Of a DNA stretch of 64,000 nucleotides, positions 44,474-52,658 are shown one piece after another; the stretch's first letter is position 1, and every line of letters starts with the position of its first letter. The notes below the pieces were generated by a model. The model worked only from the letters and a program-made list of their open reading frames with translations, was not told the DNA's origin and ran no database searches. The DNA is taken from assembly GCF_042665075.1 (NCBI RefSeq), contig NZ_JBHTBR010000009.1, forward strand, positions 186,001-250,000, in the 5' to 3' direction. A program made the translations under genes and the position numbers. The stretch comes from Hirschia litorea (GTDB taxonomy: Bacteria > Pseudomonadota > Alphaproteobacteria > Caulobacterales > Hyphomonadaceae).

Positions 44474-45403
44474 ATGCAGGCGCGTTTGATTGAAACAATT
44501 GATGTAAGCAACACCCTTGGAGAGGGGGTGTTGTTTCGCCCATCCGATTCAACTGTGTGGTGGAGCGACATTCAACAGAGCAAGCTTTATTGTATGCAAT
44601 GGCCGTCTTTGAAAATAGAGATTTTCGAGGCTCCTCAGCGAATTTGCTCGTTTTCATTTATAGAGGGGCGGGATGATATTCTGCTCGTCGCATTTGAAAC
44701 CGGAATGGCTTTATATGCGCCCGAAACTGGCCAACTTAACTGGCTGTCGCAAATGTTTGAGCGTGGCAGTGGCGTGCGCATGAATGATGGGCGCACAGAT
44801 GCGGCAGGTCGTTTTTGGGTTGGCTCACTGGTGGAGCGACCTTTAGAAGAGGGTGAGGCCCCTTCAGCACAGCTTTACTGTACGAATGCGCATGGAGAGT
44901 GCGCGTCTAAAAAGCAGGGCGTGCATATCTCAAACGGTTTGTGTTGGGCTCCTGACAATCAAACGCTTTATTTTGCTGATAGTCCGACGGGGATAATCCA
45001 ACGCGCATCATTTGACCTCGCAACTGGCAATGTCGGCGTGTTTGAAGATTTGTATCACGTTGAAGGCGGATTTCCTGATGGTGCAATAACGGATGCGTCT
45101 GGCATGTATCTGTCTGCCATTTGGGGCGGATCTTGTGTGTTGGAGATAGACCCCACTGGCCAAAAACGAGATGAGATCAATTTGCCCGCTTCCCAAATTA
45201 CGTGCCTTGCGTTGGGCGGGGAGCGCGGGAATATCATGTTTGTGACATCTGCAAAAGATGGGTTGGAGACGGATGCATCAGGTGCTTGTGTGGAAGCAAA
45301 GGCAGGCAGTTTGTTTATTCTGGAGACGGACAAAATGACGACGCCATCTAGGCGGGCGTCAATTGCGCAAAATAAGCTTGCGACGATAGGGTTGGAAATG
45401 TAG
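44474..45403 (+). CDS. SMP-30/gluconolactonase-family sugar lactonase
   Basis: About 309 residues from the ATG at 44474, one base after the symporter stop. The frame is open further upstream inside the symporter gene, but the family N terminus (R-L-I-E-T, then T-L-G-E-G-V) starts here. It is a six-bladed propeller with metal ligands Glu in L-G-E-G, Asn in I-S-N-G-L and Asp in F-P-D-G-A, and the substrate-side N-D-G-R-T-D. It hydrolyses aldonolactones to aldonic acids, here probably galactonolactone from the SDR step to feed the dehydratase. It is cytoplasmic, with no signal peptide. It forms an operon with the dehydratase and symporter. Confidence 0.9.
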   Translation: MQARLIETIDVSNTLGEGVLFRPSDSTVWWSDIQQSKLYCMQWPSLKIEIFEAPQRICSFSFIEGRDDILLVAFETGMALYAPETGQLNWLSQMFERGSGVRMNDGRTDAAGRFWVGSLVERPLEEGEAPSAQLYCTNAHGECASKKQGVHISNGLCWAPDNQTLYFADSPTGIIQRASFDLATGNVGVFEDLYHVEGGFPDGAITDASGMYLSAIWGGSCVLEIDPTGQKRDEINLPASQITCLALGGERGNIMFVTSAKDGLETDASGACVEAKAGSLFILETDKMTTPSRRASIAQNKLATIGLEM

Positions 45404-45430
45404 AAACCATATTTTTACTGTTTAAACAGG

Positions 45431-45459
45431 CCCGTTCAAGTGTGCTTTGCTTGAATGGG
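45431..45459 (+). terminator. Hairpin after the lactonase gene
   Basis: CCCGTTCAAG (45431-45440) pairs with CTTGAATGGG (45450-45459), one G-T wobble. No T-run follows, so it is at best a weak terminator. Confidence 0.35.
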
Positions 45460-45568
45460 GCGGGTACATATTAAGGCATTTCGTCTTTACATCATTGTTT
45501 TTTCACTGATGGTAACGCACTGTGTTTATTGTATACTGTTTGAACGATATAATTGAATGGAAGAGACT

Positions 45569-46285
45569 ATGAAGGCTTCAGGCGTCACGAACACAATATT
45601 GCAAGACTTAGGTGCTGCAATTGTGTCCAAGAAGTTTGGTGAGACTTCTCCTAAAGTTATTGAAGCCGACCTTTGCGAAACTTATGGTGCTAGTCGTTCC
45701 GTAATGCGCGAAGCGATTAAAATGCTCGTTTCCAAGGGATTGATTTCTTCCAAACCAAAGCAAGGCACACGTATTTGCCCGCCTAGCGAATGGAATTTGC
45801 TGGATCCAGACGTTCTAAGATGGATGCTTGAGGGTGACTTCTCCATTGATTTACTTAGAGAATTTACAGAAATCCGTATGGGTATTGAACGTCAGTCCGT
45901 TTTACTAGCTTCGCGCAATGCAACGCCAGAAGATCATCAAATGATGATGGCGTGTGTTGAGGGAATGGAAGCTGCGGAGGCAGGCGAGAATGATCCATTG
46001 CAAAGTGATATAGATTTGCATTTGGCTATCTTGAAGGCGTCGCACAACCGCTTCTTAAATGCACATGCGCCCCTCGTGGATACAGCCTTGCGCTTTAGTA
46101 TTCAGCTTTCAAATAAGTATAAACGTGTGCGAATCGCTAATGTGAGCGACCATAGAAATATGGTTGAAGCGATTATTGCGCGTGATGGATATCGCGCTAT
46201 GCAAATGATTGAGATGATGATGAATGAAGTCATGAGCTTCATTGCAACAGCGCAAAAAGACATTGATAGCAAGGGCGCTGCTTAG
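45569..46285 (+). CDS. FadR-subfamily GntR regulator
   Basis: About 238 residues. The ATG at 45569 is preferred over that at 45557 because GGAA lies 6 nt before it. The winged helix-turn-helix is at about residues 25-70 (I-E-A-D-L-C-E-T-Y-G-A-S-R-S-V-M-R-E-A-I-K-M-L). The all-helical FCD effector domain follows (about 90-225), with D-x-x-L-H metal-site style residues (D-I-D-L-H-L-A-I-L). FadR-type regulators usually repress sugar-acid genes and release on binding a pathway acid. As the only regulator in the galactan locus it is the best candidate for the AT-rich palindromes. It has its own promoter region after the lactonase gene. Confidence 0.9.
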   Translation: MKASGVTNTILQDLGAAIVSKKFGETSPKVIEADLCETYGASRSVMREAIKMLVSKGLISSKPKQGTRICPPSEWNLLDPDVLRWMLEGDFSIDLLREFTEIRMGIERQSVLLASRNATPEDHQMMMACVEGMEAAEAGENDPLQSDIDLHLAILKASHNRFLNAHAPLVDTALRFSIQLSNKYKRVRIANVSDHRNMVEAIIARDGYRAMQMIEMMMNEVMSFIATAQKDIDSKGAA

Positions 46286-46630
46286 GCTCTGCTATAAGTC
46301 TGTATGTTCTGCGGTATAGGTGTGTAGGGGGCTTGCCACTTCTGTGGCTGCATTCTGCACATGGCCTGATAGTGGGCAGGGCGGTCAAACTCTAAAATCA
46401 ACCATGAAATATCTAGTATTCTCGCAAAAATGACTCTTATCCGCACTCAATAGTAATATTATATAACTAATGACTTGTCTGGAGAGCGTCTGTCTTCTAT
46501 CTTTCAAACTGCCGTCAGTGGGCGGGCGTGATATAGTTTAAAAAACGCTCGAATTGAGGTCCAATTTCACAAGGACGCATGCGCTTCGTGTGGTTGAGAT
46601 ATTTGATATCGGGTTGGAGGGAGAGATAGC
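46286..46630. other. Intergenic region, 345 bp
   Basis: No ORF supported. Contains operator-like site E at 46449-46463. It holds the promoter of the two-sulfatase unit downstream. Confidence 0.5.
46449..46463. promoter_or_regulatory. Operator candidate before the second sulfatase unit (site E)
   Basis: In reverse orientation TATAATATTACTATT, 12 of 15 matches to TATTATATTACAATA. It ends 167 bp before the sulfatase start. Confidence 0.45.
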
Positions 46631-48181
46631 ATGGAAAACAAATCAAAGAGATCAGCAAGGTCAGCGATGAGAATGGGGCTGACCTGCCTTATGCTCGGTG
46701 CATTTGCGAGTGTGGCTTGCGCCAAGACGCCGGCAAATGAAGTTGAGCTGGCTGCGTCAGAAATTGTGCAAGATAAACGTCCAAACATTTTGTGGATCAT
46801 GTCCGAAGATATGGGGCCTGAACTTGGCATTTATGGGACACCGGAGACGATTACACCCAATCTCGATGCATTGGCAAAAAAGGGGCAGGTGTATGAGCAA
46901 GCTTTTACCAATGCGCCCATTTGTTCGATTAGTCGCTCCTCCCTTTATACTGGCATGTACCAAACCAGCATAGGCGCGCATCAACACCGCACTCCCGAAG
47001 ACCGCAAAAAGCCTTTGCCTGAAGGTGTAAAATTACTGACTGACCATTTTCGTGATGCTGGTTATTTTACATCGCTCATCAAAAAGATTGAACGCGATGA
47101 CGGCCCAGATGGATGGTTTGAAGGGAAGTTGAAAACGGACTGGAATTTCACCTATGAAGGTGAGCCATATGATACAAATGCTCTGAGTGATTTAAAAGCA
47201 AACCAACCTTTTTTTGCACATGTGCAATTTCCAGAAACGCACAGAGGAAAAGATTGGGATAATGCAAAAAACGTAATTGATCACCCAGCAGATCCAGCAA
47301 AAGTTGATCTTCCGCCATATTACCCAGACACCCCAACGGCGCGTGATGATTGGGCTGACTATCTGGATGCTGTGATGGCTTTTGATCGTAAATCAGGTGT
47401 TGTTTTGCGGCGTCTGAAAGAAGAGGGGCTTGATAAGAATACAATCGTGATTGTGCTTTCTGACCATGGACGCGCCATGGTACGCGGCAAGCAATGGCTC
47501 TATGATTCAGGTCTGCATATTCCTCTATTCATCTACATTCCTGAAGGTCTTGAAAAACCTAAAGGATATAAAGCCGGTTCACGTACAGATATGATGGTAT
47601 CTGGCATTGATATCACAGCGACGACGCTGGAATTGGCGGGAATTGATCCTGGTTTGGTGATGCAGGGGCGCGCATTTTTGGGTGATGATGCTGTGCAGCG
47701 TACTTATACGTTTGCGGCGCGTGATCGTGCGGATGAAACGGTTGATTACATGCGTTCAGTCCGTGATGCACGCTATCGCTATATTAGAAACTACATGCCA
47801 GAGCGCCCATACACTCAATTGAACGGGTATAAAGAAGCTCAATATCCTGTCTTACGAGAGATGTTCCGTTTGTATCGTGATGGTAAGCTGGGTCAAATTC
47901 CGTCTTTGTTTATGGCACCCAAAAAGCCAGTTGAAGAATTGTTTGATACCAAAACAGATCCACACAATGTGGTGAATTTGGCAAATGATCCTAAATATGC
48001 GGCGAAGCTTGTTGAAATGCGCGCTGCATTGGCAACGTGGGAAGTGGAAACAAACGATCAGGGACGTTTCCCAGAGCCTGCTGACATTGCGGCAAGCATA
48101 CATGAAAAGACAGAGAAAAAGCGCGCGCCTGAATATCAAGCGCTAGTCGATAAAGAGGGGCCTTGGCGTGAGGGGCAATAG
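46631..48181 (+). CDS. S1-family sulfatase with aberrant C-S-I-S-R motif
   Basis: A 516-residue sulfatase with a probable lipoprotein signal (A-S-V-A-C, Cys30) and GGAGGGAGAG upstream of the ATG. It belongs to the same SGSH-like style as the 37361 gene: I-M-S-E-D-M-G-P at the first metal site and L-S-D-H-G-R at the second. The modification motif is C-S-I-S-R-S-S-L-Y-T-G with Cys98, so Ile replaces the Pro (or Ala) normally needed in C-x-P-x-R. All other sulfatase features look intact, so it is not obviously dead. It may be matured by a tolerant enzyme or be partly active. It opens a two-sulfatase unit. Confidence 0.9.
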   Translation: MENKSKRSARSAMRMGLTCLMLGAFASVACAKTPANEVELAASEIVQDKRPNILWIMSEDMGPELGIYGTPETITPNLDALAKKGQVYEQAFTNAPICSISRSSLYTGMYQTSIGAHQHRTPEDRKKPLPEGVKLLTDHFRDAGYFTSLIKKIERDDGPDGWFEGKLKTDWNFTYEGEPYDTNALSDLKANQPFFAHVQFPETHRGKDWDNAKNVIDHPADPAKVDLPPYYPDTPTARDDWADYLDAVMAFDRKSGVVLRRLKEEGLDKNTIVIVLSDHGRAMVRGKQWLYDSGLHIPLFIYIPEGLEKPKGYKAGSRTDMMVSGIDITATTLELAGIDPGLVMQGRAFLGDDAVQRTYTFAARDRADETVDYMRSVRDARYRYIRNYMPERPYTQLNGYKEAQYPVLREMFRLYRDGKLGQIPSLFMAPKKPVEELFDTKTDPHNVVNLANDPKYAAKLVEMRAALATWEVETNDQGRFPEPADIAASIHEKTEKKRAPEYQALVDKEGPWREGQ

Positions 48182-48215
48182 CCCGTTAGCGTTAGCTTCT
48201 TTTTAGATGAACATT

Positions 48216-48254
48216 AAACAGCGCCTATCAGAGAAATAATGATGGGCGCTGTTT
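48216..48254 (+). terminator. Strong hairpin between two sulfatase genes
   Basis: AAACAGCGCCTATCA (48216-48230) pairs with 48240-48254, 14 of 15 Watson-Crick plus one wobble, loop 9 nt. Only a short T-rich tail follows. It may attenuate the downstream sulfatase. Confidence 0.6.
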
Positions 48255-48292
48255 CTCTATTCAAAGTCTTTTTCAGGAAATGGAGGCATGAC

Positions 48293-49741
48293 ATGCCCAA
48301 AAACGTCCTCGCTTTTATGCAGATAATTGCGCTGAGTTTGCTTGCGTCTTGTGTGCCCATGTTTGAGGTCGCGGAGCCAAAAAAACCGCTTAATGTGGTT
48401 GTGCTTCTCGTTGATGATTTGGGGTGGAAAGATGTTGGATATATGGGGTCTCAATTTTATGAAACGCCTCATATAGATGCACTGGCCAAACAGGGTATGC
48501 GCTTTACGCAAGCTTATTCTTCTCATCCAGTTTGTTCACCGTCGCGGGCGGCGTTTATAACGGGCAAAGATCCGGTGCGCTTACAAATTACAGATTGGAT
48601 CCCCGGATATACTAAAGCCAAATCTCCCATTTTGAAGACACCTCCAATTCGAAATGAATTGGCTTTAGAAGAAGTCACATTGGCTGAAGTGTTTAAGGCT
48701 TCAGGATATAAAACCTTATTCACTGGCAAATGGCATTTAGGAGAGGGGGAGGCGTTTTGGCCGGAGCATCAGGGGTTTGATGTCAATATTGGCGGAATTG
48801 ATCGAGGAGCTCCACCTGGAGGCTATTTTTCTCCGTATAAAAACCCACGCTTACGCGATGGACCAGAGGGCGAGTTTCTAACACAACGTTTAGGGCAGGA
48901 GACAATTGGTTTTATTGAGGAAAATTCCGAAAACCCATTCCTTGTTTATCACTCTTTTTATTCAGTCCACACACCTATCCAAGCTGACCCAAAACGGATT
49001 GAACATTATCAGGATAAGGCACAGAAAAATGACCTTAATTTTGAGCTAGAATCGGTTGGTAGATATAATGGTACGAGTCGTTCCCAACAAAATGACCCTG
49101 CTTATGCCAGTATGGTGAGTGCAGTTGATGATGTGGTGGGAGAGATTGTTGCTACGCTTGAGCGATTAGAGATTTTAGAAAATACGATCATCGTATTTGC
49201 ATCTGATAATGGTGGATTATCAACGGGCATTGAAACAAGTAAGCGAAGACCAACCGCAAATTTGCCTTTAAAAGCTGGAAAAGGGTGGCTCTATGAAGGC
49301 GGAATTCGCACGCCTTTATTTATCGTCTCGCCGACGCAAATTGAAGCGGGAAGTTCATCCCAAGCCATTATAAGATCGGTGGATATTTTGCCAACTCTGG
49401 TGGGCATGGCGCAGGCAAGAAATGGGCTGCCTGAAAAGGTGGATGGACAAGATTTTACGGCTCATTTGCAGGGAGGTGATGGACCTGAATTAGAGGCGTA
49501 TATTTGGTATTTTCCGCACTATCACGCTGCAGGCTGGAGACCGGGATATGCTGTGCGAAGCGGCAAGTGGAAGATGATAAATCATATGGAAACAAAAGAA
49601 ATTGAGTTATTTGATCTGGAAGCTGATCCATATGAGACGAGCAATATCGCTACGGAAAACCCTGAATTAATAGAGAAAATGCAGCTTTTATTTGATGCAT
49701 GGAGAGCTGATACAGGGGCGATTTTGCCTCAACCTTCATAA
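48293..49741 (+). CDS. S1-family sulfatase, lipoprotein
   Basis: A 482-residue sulfatase from the ATG at 48293, which has GGAGG 6 nt upstream and opens a lipoprotein signal (L-L-A-S-C, Cys20). An upstream in-frame ATG at 48239 lies within the preceding hairpin and is unlikely. The formylglycine motif is canonical, C-S-P-S-R-A-A-F-I-T-G (Cys81). Metal sites are L-V-D-D-L-G-W-K-D and F-A-S-D-N-G-G. The segment R-L-Q-I-T-D-W-I-P-G-Y is typical of one exo-acting galactose/GalNAc sulfatase branch. It is the fifth sulfatase of the locus. Confidence 0.92.
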   Translation: MPKNVLAFMQIIALSLLASCVPMFEVAEPKKPLNVVVLLVDDLGWKDVGYMGSQFYETPHIDALAKQGMRFTQAYSSHPVCSPSRAAFITGKDPVRLQITDWIPGYTKAKSPILKTPPIRNELALEEVTLAEVFKASGYKTLFTGKWHLGEGEAFWPEHQGFDVNIGGIDRGAPPGGYFSPYKNPRLRDGPEGEFLTQRLGQETIGFIEENSENPFLVYHSFYSVHTPIQADPKRIEHYQDKAQKNDLNFELESVGRYNGTSRSQQNDPAYASMVSAVDDVVGEIVATLERLEILENTIIVFASDNGGLSTGIETSKRRPTANLPLKAGKGWLYEGGIRTPLFIVSPTQIEAGSSSQAIIRSVDILPTLVGMAQARNGLPEKVDGQDFTAHLQGGDGPELEAYIWYFPHYHAAGWRPGYAVRSGKWKMINHMETKEIELFDLEADPYETSNIATENPELIEKMQLLFDAWRADTGAILPQPS

Positions 49742-49752
49742 GCGTGACGCAC

Positions 49753-49790
49753 AAAAAAAGAGCAAGTTGATGATACAACTTGCTCTTTAG
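49753..49790. terminator. Bidirectional terminator
   Basis: AAAGAGCAAGTTG (49757-49769) pairs perfectly over 13 bp with 49776-49788 around a 6-nt loop, A-run before and T-rich after. Lies between the convergent sulfatase and PhoD-like genes. Confidence 0.92.
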
Positions 49791-49813
49791 CTTTTACGAT
49801 ACAGGGCCTGAAA

Positions 49814-52156
49814 TTAGGTTTCTATGCCTGCAACTTTTCCGTCTGCTGTGATCGTGACCGGCCAACCTGCAAATTGTGATTTTTCAGGTGGGTCATTGAT
49901 ATCAATCAAGAATTTATAGGAATCTATCGCGAAGGATTTGTCTTTCTGGTTGATCGTGATCAAACCAAATCCACTACCTTTTTGATGCGCGACTTGATAG
50001 CGGTTCTTCATTGATTCCGCTTCGGGATATCCGACGGCATAGACATAGACCAGATTGCCAAAGCCATCTTTGTATTTACCAGTATTGGGAAGGCCGTGGG
50101 CAGGGCGGTCTGTGTGGGGGTAGCCCACTTCTTCAGGACGCCAGAAACGTGGATACCCTGCGGAAATAGCCGGCGTACAGAAGGACCAAGTGCTGTCACG
50201 TTGTTCCTTGACACCATATTGAACAAGTGAGGTGAGGTGTTGGTCTCCATTGACGTGGAGACATTGAGTTGGGCGTATAATGTCAATTGCACGATTGCGC
50301 GGAGTTTGAGGCCAACCACCTGAATCCAAATCGCCTTTTAGGTACATGCCTAAGCCGTTATTGTCAGGCCCGTGATGGGTGGCTGTATTGGCAAATAGCG
50401 TTTGACTGAGCAGCACTTTAACGCTGTGACCGCGCCAATCATCTCGCCAGACAGTCAAGAAATGCTCTTGGCGTTCACCGAGTAATTCAAGACCTTCAAC
50501 ATCGAGTGTGCTGGTGTCAAAATTGTCATCAGGCACATGGTCTGCGCGGCCTTCGCCTGTGTCTACGTGTTCTGGTCCGCTTTTAAATTGGCGGTCTCCA
50601 AGGATTGCAAAACCTACATCACCATAGACCATATCGCCATAATACACGCTCATATTACGCTTGGCGGGTGTGGGGTCGAAAAAGTCAGGATGGTGGGCTG
50701 TGGTGGACCTGTGGACGGCATTCACCATCTTCACTGGCTCGATATACCCCCCGCGTTCAGAGGAGGCCATTTTGTCGGTTTTGTCGCCCTTCATATCAGC
50801 GCCGCCTTCGCCCCAATAATTGCCTTGGAAGACATCATGATCATCAGGAATACAAAGGGTTGGGGCGTTGCGCATGACCTCTCTAAAGGCCCAACCATGC
50901 TGATAATATTTACGTAAATAATTCAAGATGGCGAGGTCTGCTGGTTCGCGGATAAGGCCAAAACCACCATGATTTTCATAGATTTGGTCACCGGAGAAAA
51001 AGACTAAATCAGGGTTTAGAGCGGCGACATTTTTCGCAACAGGTTCATACGGAAAACCATAATCTTTTTGGCAGGTTAGCGCGGCGAGACGCAATGGGCG
51101 GCCTTTAGGTTCGGCTTGGATGATGCCGCCCCATTCATGGGGTGTTTGGGTGCCGTCATTATTTTGCATTTGGTAGACAGCGCGGTAGGAATATTCCTTG
51201 GAGCTATCCCAATTGGGGATGCGGAAAACGGCTGTCCACGCATCTGTATCAAGTTGCGCTGTGGCGATTGATGTCCATGCGCCGTCGCGTTTGATTTGTA
51301 ACTCTATGTCTTTACTGTCTTTTTCGCCCATGGGTGCTGTTAGCACGCTCATTTTAAAGACTTTACCTTCAGCCGTGCGTGAATCACTAATGGCATACAT
51401 GGACCACAAGATTGGGCCAAAGGCGCGTTCTGGTTTGACTGTAAAAGCAGGGCCATCGACGCTCCACTTTTCAAAGGCATAGCGCACATCGCTTGCCTTT
51501 TTGCCATTGGCAAAATTGTGTACAAGCGCAACATTTCCAAGCAAATCATCGGATGTAACATCATGGCTAACTTGGCCTAAAATGTCACCATTAGCTGCTT
51601 CTGCTGTGAGGGTGAGGGTGGTCTGCTTACCCTTTGGTGTGCTTGTGATAGCAAGGTGGATTGTCTCTTCTGAGGGAGAGGTTTTTAGCTGCGCACTGGT
51701 TGACCCTAGTGTGAGTGTGCTTTGGTGAATACCTGCTATAATTCCGTTATTTGCAAAGGCATTTGCGCGATAATCATTAATGTCGCTGCGCACCCCAAGA
51801 CGGAAACCGGCACCACCATCCAACTTTCCAGAGGTGAGGCGTTTTACGCTTGCGCGCATTTCAAACCCGCCCAAAGGGTTAGATAATTGGTGTGTGATGA
51901 GTTGGATGTTTCGTGCTGCGCCAGAGGTACGCGTGCGGGCAGAGCCATCCTTTATGATCCAATCTTCCATCGGGTTGGCCCACATTTCTCCACCCACGAA
52001 AATGCGATCTTGAGCTTTGTCCCATTGGGTTGAAAACTTCGTCTCAGTATTGGCGGCAGCTGTGGGAGAAGTTGTGGATTGGCAGCCAGAAAGCACAGCG
52101 ATTGCCGCGCCAGACTTCAAAATTGTGCGTCTTGTGGTGGAAGGTTTGTCTACCAT
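49814..52156 (-). CDS. PhoD-like metalloesterase with N-terminal jelly-roll domain, Tat lipoprotein
   Basis: A 780-residue protein. The Tat signal (T-T-R-R-T-I-L-K-S-G) ends in a lipobox (L-S-G-C, Cys25). Residues about 40-240 look like a concanavalin-type beta jelly roll (G-G-F-E-M-R-A-S-V, G-A-G-F-R-L-G-V-R), often carbohydrate-binding. A fibronectin-like part follows, then the PhoD-type catalytic domain with F-F-S-G-D-Q-I-Y-E, P-D-D-H-D-V-F and V-N-G-D-Q-H. It is longer than, and different from, the PhoD at 24.6 kb and lacks Pho boxes. An operator-like site lies before it. Its place in a sulfated-galactan locus suggests an esterase for a substituent, possibly sulfate, rather than phosphate scavenging; that is inference. 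Confidence 0.85.
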   Translation of the reverse strand: MVDKPSTTRRTILKSGAAIAVLSGCQSTTSPTAAANTETKFSTQWDKAQDRIFVGGEMWANPMEDWIIKDGSARTRTSGAARNIQLITHQLSNPLGGFEMRASVKRLTSGKLDGGAGFRLGVRSDINDYRANAFANNGIIAGIHQSTLTLGSTSAQLKTSPSEETIHLAITSTPKGKQTTLTLTAEAANGDILGQVSHDVTSDDLLGNVALVHNFANGKKASDVRYAFEKWSVDGPAFTVKPERAFGPILWSMYAISDSRTAEGKVFKMSVLTAPMGEKDSKDIELQIKRDGAWTSIATAQLDTDAWTAVFRIPNWDSSKEYSYRAVYQMQNNDGTQTPHEWGGIIQAEPKGRPLRLAALTCQKDYGFPYEPVAKNVAALNPDLVFFSGDQIYENHGGFGLIREPADLAILNYLRKYYQHGWAFREVMRNAPTLCIPDDHDVFQGNYWGEGGADMKGDKTDKMASSERGGYIEPVKMVNAVHRSTTAHHPDFFDPTPAKRNMSVYYGDMVYGDVGFAILGDRQFKSGPEHVDTGEGRADHVPDDNFDTSTLDVEGLELLGERQEHFLTVWRDDWRGHSVKVLLSQTLFANTATHHGPDNNGLGMYLKGDLDSGGWPQTPRNRAIDIIRPTQCLHVNGDQHLTSLVQYGVKEQRDSTWSFCTPAISAGYPRFWRPEEVGYPHTDRPAHGLPNTGKYKDGFGNLVYVYAVGYPEAESMKNRYQVAHQKGSGFGLITINQKDKSFAIDSYKFLIDINDPPEKSQFAGWPVTITADGKVAGIET

Positions 52157-52247
52157 TTTAATGCCTCTTAGCTCGTTTCGAGCTCCCCTAATTAAAAATC
52201 TCGCACGGCTATGGCTCTTACAAGCTCGTTTTGACGCGCATTTTTTA

Positions 52248-52262
52248 TATTATCATATTAAA
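52248..52262. promoter_or_regulatory. Operator candidate before the PhoD-like gene (site F)
   Basis: TATTATCATATTAAA, 13 of 15 matches to the reverse of site A's core. It is 92 bp upstream of the minus-strand start. Confidence 0.45.
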
Positions 52263-52551
52263 TGTCTTGGACATGACGTAATGTCAATCTAAGCAACCTA
52301 TTTCAATAGAGTTTTAGTGCCAAACCCTATTTTGAGCAGCTGAATATAGCATATGTAGGTTGCTTCGACTCTAATTATATGTTTATTTAAACCTGTTTTA
52401 GAGACTAAACTTGCTTTTGCTTAAACGATATAAATCAATAAATTCGTAAAGCATTTCAATCTTAAAGTTAGTTTTTCTTATATAAAACAATTAGGTAAAG
52501 CCGAACGGCACGGCTTTTGTGGAGGGCAGATGTGTTGCGGATATGCATCAC

Positions 52552-52566
52552 ATTTGTATTATTATA
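52552..52566. promoter_or_regulatory. Operator candidate before the TBDT (site G)
   Basis: Reverse strand TATAATAATACAAAT, 13 of 15 matches to site D. It ends 92 bp before the TBDT start, mirroring site F's spacing. Confidence 0.5.
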
Positions 52567-52658
52567 ACGAATGCGGCTTTTACCCGAACAGGGAAGAGCA
52601 GCATAGGCATAATAATTTAAATTAAGTTCAGCAGCTTGCTGCGGACGGGGAGACGACA

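Larger units (their letters stand above)
52157..52658. other. Divergent control region, 502 bp
   Basis: Very AT-rich region between the PhoD-like gene (minus) and the carbohydrate TBDT (plus). Holds operator-like sites F (52248-52262) and G (52552-52566), one near each gene. No ORF is supported. Confidence 0.55.
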
